11,415 bases of DNA from JADKFD01 sp050250665 (lineage in GTDB: Bacteria; Pseudomonadota; Gammaproteobacteria; Xanthomonadales; SZUA-5). The notes under the pieces are model-generated. The model did no database searches. It saw only the letters and a program-made list of their open reading frames with translations, and was not told the DNA's origin. The translations under genes were made by a program, and so were the position numbers. How positions within the stretch are numbered: position 1 is the stretch's first letter; every line of letters begins with the position of its first letter. Of this stretch, positions 6,969 to 11,415 are shown one piece after another. The stretch spans positions 1 to 11,415 of the forward strand of contig JBFWOF010000095.1 of NCBI GenBank assembly GCA_050250665.1, read 5' to 3'.

Positions 6969-6999
6969 GTCACGTTGTCCGCGCAGCGGACTACGTGAC
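6969..6999. repeat. Inverted repeat between convergent kinase and paiB-like genes
   Basis: GTCACGTTGTCCGC (6969-6982) and GCGGACTACGTGAC (6986-6999) pair over 14 positions with one mismatch around a 3-base GCA loop. There is no T tract, so it may be a REP-like element rather than a standard terminator, though its place between converging genes could let it end both transcripts. Confidence 0.7.
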
Positions 7000-7079
7000 A
7001 CGCAGGCCCGCGTAGCCTGGAACCGGCTGTCAGAGCTTGGGGACTCTCCATGCGGAGCCGAACCATCAAGAGGCTGCGA

Positions 7080-7712
7080 TCAGTCCTCGAGGCGCGCAGC
7101 CATCTGCGCAGCCACATCCTGCGCAGACGCCTGATCACGCGCTGAAAGTCCCTCGATGACGCCCCGGCGATTGGCTTCCGGGTGGTTCTGGTGGAGCTTG
7201 TCCTTGCCGATCAGGCGCTCAACGCGCAATTCGATGCCGACGATGGCGCGCAGCTGACGCTCGACATAGTCCGGCGGCGCCTCGTCCAGCCGCCACGGGC
7301 GAGGCTGAAACGCCTCGTGCTCCGCGCTCAGCTCATCCAACAGCTGCCGCAGCCAGATCGGGTCATCGATCGCCTGCAGGCGGCCATGAGCGTGCACCAC
7401 GCAGTAGTTCCAGGTCGGCACGGCCCTGCCGTCAACCGCCTTGGACGGGTACCACTGCGGGCTGACATAGGCTTGCGAACCATGGAAGACCGCCAGCACC
7501 GGCTGCCCGTCGGCCTCACGCCACAGGGTATTGGCACGGGCAACATGGCCGACCAGGTGGATCGCCCCAGCCACCCGTCGCACCCGCATCGGAATGTGGT
7601 TGGCCACCGGCCCCTGCGGGCCGCCGTAGATCACGGTGGCCAGCGGGAAACAGCGGATCAACTCGACCTGAGCAGACTCGTCCGACTGTTCGAAATGCTT
7701 GGGCAGGTACAT
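7080..7712 (-). CDS. PaiB-family FMN-binding protein
   Basis: The 210-residue product starts at the ATG at 7710-7712; the longer open frame upstream is translated palindromic repeat and is rejected. No strong ribosome site is visible. The sequence follows the PaiB family along its full length: MYLPKHF at the N-terminus, NHIPMRV (39-45), HVARANTLWR (56-65), VLAVFHGSQAYVSPQWYPSK (72-91), VPTWNYCVVHAHG (98-110), PPDYVERQLRAIVGIEL (146-162) and NRRGVIEGL (181-189). The family has a flavin-reductase-like split-barrel fold; Bacillus subtilis PaiB is described as a negative regulator of protease synthesis and sporulation, but in proteobacteria the role is unclear. The usual GKWKLSQN motif reads GKDKLHQN here (169-176), replacing the Trp. 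It lies downstream of ffh on the same strand but 205 bases away across a strong palindrome, so it is probably separately transcribed. Confidence 0.88.
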   Translation of the reverse strand: MYLPKHFEQSDESAQVELIRCFPLATVIYGGPQGPVANHIPMRVRRVAGAIHLVGHVARANTLWREADGQPVLAVFHGSQAYVSPQWYPSKAVDGRAVPTWNYCVVHAHGRLQAIDDPIWLRQLLDELSAEHEAFQPRPWRLDEAPPDYVERQLRAIVGIELRVERLIGKDKLHQNHPEANRRGVIEGLSARDQASAQDVAAQMAARLED

Positions 7713-7804
7713 GGCTTCAGCTCTGCAGGCAGGATCAATTGTCGCTTGTCGAGTGCATCTCTGGCGACCTGTTGAACGCCTCCCCCAGGGATACTCTGAA
7801 TTAG

Positions 7805-7895
7805 CCGTCATTCCCGCGAAAGCGCGCGAAAGCGGGAATCCACGCATGCGCAAGTGCATGAAAGCACTGGATTCCCGCTTTCGCGGGAATGACGG
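7805..7895. repeat. BIME/REP-like long palindrome between ffh and paiB-like gene
   Basis: Bases 7805-7841 (CCGTCATTCCCGCGAAAGCG onward) pair with 7868-7895, whose right end reads TTTCGCGGGAATGACGG. The left arm carries an extra copy of GCGAAAGC, making it about 10 bases longer. The loop contains CATGC/GCATG. This is the widespread proteobacterial repeat that translates as SFPRKRES in false open frames. It could protect or attenuate the ffh 3' end. Nothing else is seen between 7713 and 7917. Confidence 0.85.
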
Positions 7896-7917
7896 ATCGG
7901 ACCTTTGAAGAGGATCC

Positions 7918-9306
7918 CTAGCGGCGCGGACCGCCACCCAGGCCCGGCGGCATGCCGCCACCGCCCATGCCGCCCTTGAGCGCTCGCAGCATGCCCTTGA
8001 TGCCGCCGCCGGACATCTTCTTCATCATCTTTTCCATCATCATGTACTGCTTCATCAGGCGGTTGATGTCCGACGGATGGGTGCCGGAGCCGCGGGCCAC
8101 ACGGACCTTGCGCGAGCCGTTGAGCAGATCCGGAAAGCGCCTTTCCTTGGGTGTCATCGAGTTGATGATGGCCACCATCTTGCGCATTTCCTTGTCACCC
8201 GTGGCGCCCGCAGCGGCCGTATCGCCCATCTTCGGCATCATCGGCAGCTTGTCCATCAGCTGCGCCATGCCGCCCATGCTCTGCATCTGCAGCAACTGCT
8301 CGCGCATGTCGTTGAGATCGAAGCGCTTGCCGCTGACCATCTTGGCGGCCAGCTTTTCGACCTGATCCTGATCGGCCTTGCGGGTGACATCCTCGATCAG
8401 CGACAGCACATCGCCCATACCGAGGATGCGAGAAGCCACGCGATCCGGGTGGAAAGGCTCCAGCGCGTCCATCTTTTCGCCGGCGCCGAGGAACTTGATC
8501 GGACGACCGGTGAGATAGCGCACCGACAATGCCGCGCCGCCACGGGCATCGCCATCGGTCTTGGTCAGGATCACGCCGGTCAGCGGCAAGGCGTCAGCGA
8601 AGGCCTTGGCGGTGTTGGCGGCGTCCTGGCCAGTCATGCTGTCGACCACGAACAGGGTCTCGATCGGGCTCAGCACCTGATTGAGCTCGGCCACTTCGGC
8701 CATCATGGCTTCGTCGATGGCCAGGCGACCGGCGGTATCGACGATCAGCACATCGATCAGCTGCTTGCGGGCGGCATCCAGCGCGGCGCGGGCGATGGCC
8801 AGCGGCTTCTGCTCTGGCGTGCTCGCGAACCATTCCGCGCCGACCTGGGCGGCCACGGTTTTGAGCTGTTCGATGGCGGCAGGACGGTAGACGTCGCAGC
8901 TGACCACCATGACCTTCTTCTTGCGGCGCTCGTGCAGCAACTTGGCCAGCTTGCCGGTGGTGGTGGTCTTGCCCGAACCCTGCAGACCGGCCATGAGCAC
9001 GACGGCCGGCGCCGGGCAATTCAGGTTCAGCTCTTCGTTCTGCGAGCCCATCACCGCGACCAGTTCATCGCGCACGATCTTGATCAGGGTCTGGCCCGGA
9101 GTCAGGCTCTGCAGCACCTCCTGGCCGACCGCGCGTGCCTTCACCCGCTCCATCAAGGCCTGCACCACCGGCAAGGCCACATCGGCCTCCAGCAGGGCAA
9201 TGCGCACCTCGCGCAAGGCTTCGCGGATATTGCCTTCGGACAGGCGGCCACGGCCACGCAGTCGGTTGACGGTATCGGACAGGCGTTTGGACAGGTTTTC
9301 GAACAT
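7918..9306 (-). CDS. ffh: Signal recognition particle protein Ffh (SRP54)
   Basis: The 462-residue product starts at MFENLSKRL (ATG at 9304-9306); the upstream extension to 9396 is not family-like. The helical N domain spans about 1-88. The GTPase G domain has GLQGSGKTTTTGKL (107-120), DVYRPAA (138-144), DTAGR (190-194) and TKTDGDARGG (248-257). The methionine-rich M domain (about 326-462) has clusters around QLLQMQSMGG and MKQYMMMEKMMKKM and a glycine/methionine tail. Ffh binds 4.5S RNA and the signal sequences of nascent inner-membrane proteins, then docks with FtsY for delivery to SecYEG. Length and all motifs are normal. No clear Shine-Dalgarno precedes the start. It is divergent from ypjD, an arrangement common in gammaproteobacteria. 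Confidence 0.98.
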   Translation of the reverse strand: MFENLSKRLSDTVNRLRGRGRLSEGNIREALREVRIALLEADVALPVVQALMERVKARAVGQEVLQSLTPGQTLIKIVRDELVAVMGSQNEELNLNCPAPAVVLMAGLQGSGKTTTTGKLAKLLHERRKKKVMVVSCDVYRPAAIEQLKTVAAQVGAEWFASTPEQKPLAIARAALDAARKQLIDVLIVDTAGRLAIDEAMMAEVAELNQVLSPIETLFVVDSMTGQDAANTAKAFADALPLTGVILTKTDGDARGGAALSVRYLTGRPIKFLGAGEKMDALEPFHPDRVASRILGMGDVLSLIEDVTRKADQDQVEKLAAKMVSGKRFDLNDMREQLLQMQSMGGMAQLMDKLPMMPKMGDTAAAGATGDKEMRKMVAIINSMTPKERRFPDLLNGSRKVRVARGSGTHPSDINRLMKQYMMMEKMMKKMSGGGIKGMLRALKGGMGGGGMPPGLGGGPRR

Positions 9307-9338
9307 GGCGCAGGAACCAGCAATCACTGAGGACGCGC

Positions 9339-9367
9339 ACTCTACGGACTTCTGGCCGTCGCCGGAA
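9339..9367 (-). promoter_or_regulatory. Possible sigma-70 promoter of ffh
   Basis: Read leftward, TAGAGT (9339-9344) could be a -10 and TTCCGG (9362-9367) a weak -35 with 17-base spacing. Transcription would start about 25 bases before the ffh ATG. The -35 match is poor, so this is tentative. I saw no comparable promoter for the divergent ypjD. Confidence 0.25.
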
Positions 9368-9452
9368 GCATTCACGCCTGGCAGGCATCGTGGCATTCAA
9401 GCTTTCTGAAGGCCGGATGCCCGCCGCGCCGTCGCTATGCGATGATCGACGC

Positions 9453-10250
9453 ATGCTTGAAACCATCCTGCTGACCATCGTGGTGCTCGGCTATGCCGCC
9501 GGCTCTACCCTGCTGCTGCTCGACGCCTTTGGCGTGCGCCGTGAACCGGCGTGGCTGGCGCTTGGCGTCGGCTTTGCCGCGCTGATCGCCCATGCCGGCC
9601 TGATTTTCCTGCCAGCCATGGCCGGCCAGCCGCTGAGCACCAACTTCTTTCACGCGCTGTCGCTGGTGTCCTGGGCCATGGCCACGGTCATGACCGTCAC
9701 CAGCGCCCAGAACCGGGCCCGGGTTCTGCTGGCCATGATCTGGCCGATTGCCCTGCTGGCCGCGGTGGCGGCGGCGCTGAGCACGGCCACGCCGGCAGAC
9801 GCCATCTCCGGCTGGCAGATTCGCCTGCACGTGGTGATCGCGCTGTCGGCCTATGCCCTGCTCAGCATTGCCGCGCTGCAGGCGCTGGTGGTGGCCTGGC
9901 AGGAGCGCGCGCTCCGACGCAAGCACTTCTCGGCCACGCTGCGGGCGCTACCGCCGTTGTCGGCGATGGAGGAACTGCTGTTCCAGTACATCGTGGCCGG
10001 TTTTGCCATGCTCACACTGACCGTGCTCAGCGGCGCGCTGTTCATCGACGACTGGATGGCCCAGCACCTGGTGCACAAGACCGTGCTCACGCTGATGGCC
10101 TGGGTGGTTTTCGGTGGTCTGATCTTCGGCCGCTGGAAATTTGGCTGGCGCGGCCGTACCGCGGTGAACTGGACGCTGGTCGGCATGCTGGTGCTGCTGC
10201 TGGCCTTTTTCGGCAGCAAGTTCGTGCTGGAGATCGTGCTCGGGCGTTAG
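9453..10250 (+). CDS. ypjD: CcsA-like inner-membrane protein YpjD
   Basis: The 265-residue product begins at MLETILLTIV (ATG 9453); an upstream in-frame ATG at 9390 adds a hydrophilic stretch unlike the family. About eight hydrophobic helices are visible: roughly 3-23, 34-54, 66-83, 91-109, 125-147, 177-197, 208-226 and 239-261. It follows the YpjD/CcsA-type cytochrome c assembly domain, including conserved-looking His126 (RLHVVIALSAYALL), His208 (VHKTVLTLMAWVVFG) and the C-terminal GRWKFGWRGR then FFGSKFVLEI. CcsA-type proteins handle haem for cytochrome c maturation, but YpjD itself is little characterised. Its place next to ffh is conserved in gammaproteobacteria. No terminator is visible; repeats begin 50 bases after the stop. 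Confidence 0.92.
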   Translation: MLETILLTIVVLGYAAGSTLLLLDAFGVRREPAWLALGVGFAALIAHAGLIFLPAMAGQPLSTNFFHALSLVSWAMATVMTVTSAQNRARVLLAMIWPIALLAAVAAALSTATPADAISGWQIRLHVVIALSAYALLSIAALQALVVAWQERALRRKHFSATLRALPPLSAMEELLFQYIVAGFAMLTLTVLSGALFIDDWMAQHLVHKTVLTLMAWVVFGGLIFGRWKFGWRGRTAVNWTLVGMLVLLLAFFGSKFVLEIVLGR

Positions 10251-10300
10251 TCGGGTCGGCGTTTTGCGCCGCGCATCGATAGGTCCAGACCAACTCGCCT

Positions 10301-10546
10301 GTAGGAGCGACCTCGCGTCGCGACCGTTGTGTCGGGCAGCGGTCGCGAAGATCGGGAACCGCGATGAGTGGTTCGCAGAAACGGAACGCGGAGAACGCAG
10401 AGGGGGTGCAGAGAACGCAGAGAGGAGCTTGTCCAGATCCGATTTGCCTTTCTCTGCGTTCTCAGCGGCCCTTGGCGTTCTCCGCGTTGAGGCTGTTGCC
10501 CGCCAGCGTGCGACCCGATTGGCAGGTGTCGCAAGGGCGCTCCTAC
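10301..10546. repeat. Expanded family A palindrome with nested inverted repeats, copy 1
   Basis: The outer arms match the 74-base family A element: GTAGGAGCGACCTCGCGTCG at the left and GTCGCAAGGGCGCTCCTAC at the right. Instead of a short loop they enclose about 200 bases. Inside, GCGACCG/CGGTCGC (10320-10346) forms a hairpin, AACGCGGAGAACGC (10385-10398) pairs perfectly with 10475-10488, and GAGAACGCAGAGA (10411-10423) pairs perfectly with 10451-10463. Open frames through it have no ribosome site and are not genes. Confidence 0.8.
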
Positions 10547-10580
10547 GGACGAACAAACTTTTGTCCCAGACAGGACTACG

Positions 10581-10860
10581 CCTGGAGCGACCTTGCGACG
10601 CGACCGTTGTGTCGGGCAGCGGTCGCGAAGATCGGGAACCGCGATGAGTGGTTCGCAGAAACGGAACGCGGAGAACGCAGAGGGGGCGCAGAGAACGCAG
10701 AGAGGAGCTTGTCCAGATCCGATTTGCCTTTCTTTGCGTTCTCAGCGGCCCTTGGCGTTCTCCGCGTTGAGGCTGTTGCCCGCCAGCGTGCGACCCGATT
10801 GGCAGGTGTCGCAAGGGCGCTCCTACGGACGAACAAACTCTTGGCCCAGTCAGGAGATGA
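10581..10860. repeat. Copy 2 of the 280-bp tandem duplication
   Basis: From the GAGCGACC at 10585 the sequence repeats 10305 onward at an offset of exactly 280 bases. Differences are few: the left edge lacks the GTAG, the arm reads CTTGCGACG rather than CTCGCGTCG, the G-run is followed by C instead of T, and TCTCTGCG becomes TCTTTGCG. The last change puts a mismatch into the inner 13-bp stem. The near identity suggests a recent duplication. Confidence 0.88.
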
Positions 10861-11023
10861 GCGTCCAGACAAGTCTGGACCTACAAGAGCTCGCTAGCCG
10901 CCGGCCGATAACGTTAACGAAGCAGGTTTGTGGAGGGCCGCGCGCCTGCGCGGCCGCCGTTGATCTTCGGTCAGTACAAAGCGGCGCCGCGGCGCGGCGC
11001 CCTCCACGCCAGCCGCGGCCACA

Positions 11024-11097
11024 GCGCCGGGCGCCTCGCGTAGCTGCTGTTCGGCTTGAACCCGGCCATGCGGACGCGAGGACCCGGCCTACGACGG
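11024..11097. repeat. 74-base palindromic dispersed repeat, family B, second copy
   Basis: The arms are identical to those at 161-179 and 207-234, with a different 27-base middle of the same length (11043-11069). It abuts a family A element head to head at 11097. Confidence 0.8.
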
Positions 11098-11170
11098 TAG
11101 GAGCGACCTCGCGTCGCGACCGGCCCGCTGCACGTGCACCGCTGCGGTCGCGCCGCAAGGGCGCTCCTAC
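11097..11170. repeat. 74-base palindromic dispersed repeat, family A, intact copy
   Basis: It has the same length and arms as 1503-1576, with a different loop containing GTGCACC. It shares its first base with the preceding family B element. Confidence 0.8.
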
Positions 11171-11204
11171 AGGCGAACAAGCTTTTTGCCTGGTCCGGGG
11201 ATGG

Positions 11205-11415
11205 GCGTCCAGACAAGTCTGGACCCACAAGAGCTCGCTAGCCGCCGGCCGACAACGAAGCGAGCTTGTGGAGGGCCGCGCGCCTGCGCGGCCGCTGTTG
11301 ATCTGTGGTAGGAGCAAAGCGGCGCCGCGTCGCTGCTGGTCGGCTTGAACCCGGCCATGCGGACGCGAGGACCCGGCGTACCACTGTAGGAGCGACCTCG
11401 CGTCGCGACCGGCCC
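11205..11415. repeat. 344-bp composite, unit 2, shortened and cut by the window end
   Basis: GCGTCCAGACAAGTCTGGAC recurs at 11205, 344 bases after its first copy, followed by the same ACAAGAGCTCGCTAGCCGCC and the GGCCGCGC hairpin. The second GC palindrome and family B left arm are collapsed into a shorter stretch; the family B right arm survives near 11359-11383. A family A element begins at 11386 and leaves the window. Confidence 0.75.

Larger units (their letters stand above)
10861..11204. repeat. 344-bp composite of unlike palindromes, unit 1
   Basis: The unit holds, in order, GTCCAGAC-AA-GTCTGGAC (10863-10880), a GGCCGCGC-GCCT-GCGCGGCC hairpin near 10937-10956, GGCGCCGC-GGC-GCGGCGCC near 10983-11001, a 74-base family B element (11024-11097) and a 74-base family A element (11097-11170). 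No gene is seen. The block restarts at 11205. Confidence 0.8.

Noticed and set aside
7713..7961. N-terminal extension of the PaiB-like protein
   Set aside because: The extension translates the BIME palindrome (SFPRKRES) and is not part of the family, which begins at MYLPKHF.
8077..9330. 417-codon rightward frame opposite ffh
   Set aside because: It is the antisense shadow of ffh, whose product is unmistakable; its His/Gly/Gln-rich translation is typical of a GC-rich antisense frame.
10264..11358. Open frames in the right-end repeat region
   Set aside because: They run through palindromic repeats on both strands, share duplicated peptide segments and lack ribosome sites.

Overview
The window looks like chromosome from a GC-rich gammaproteobacterium, most likely of the Lysobacterales (Xanthomonadales). 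The signs are high-GC codon use, a divergent ffh and ypjD (ccsA-like) pair, a receptor-type Ser/Thr kinase with kinesin-light-chain-like TPRs, and many palindromic repeats that begin GTAGGAGCGACCTCGCGTCG. The lineage call is inference from memory of such genomes, not a search.

Layout. Bases 1-60 hold the start of a leftward gene that runs off the window. Bases 61-868 contain no convincing gene: a 74-base palindromic repeat (161-234) is followed by a degenerate array of about 21 units with a 21-bp period (about 243-688). Directly downstream lies a 164-residue uncharacterised helical protein gene (869-1363) with its own intrinsic terminator. A leftward orphan GspG-like pseudopilin (1700-2155) is divergent from a rightward two-gene operon (2605-4097). 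That operon encodes a lipoprotein whose C-terminal domain resembles the globular head of a type IV pilin, and a small polytopic membrane protein. A large membrane-anchored Ser/Thr kinase with seven evenly spaced TPR-like units follows (4225-6888). It converges on a leftward PaiB-family FMN-binding protein (7080-7712). Next come a BIME-like palindrome, leftward ffh (7918-9306) and rightward ypjD (9453-10250). The last 1.1 kb (10251-11415) is almost solid repeat: a 280-bp tandem duplication of nested palindromes, then a 344-bp-period chain of different palindromes.

How the genes relate. ffh and ypjD are housekeeping genes (co-translational membrane targeting; a CcsA-like membrane protein). The pseudopilin, pilin-head lipoprotein and membrane protein may form an envelope module; this is inferred from adjacency and fold resemblance. 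The most unusual parts are the helically phased 21-bp array with its downstream helical-protein gene, the lipoprotein-pilin head fusion, and the interrelated 74-base palindrome families.
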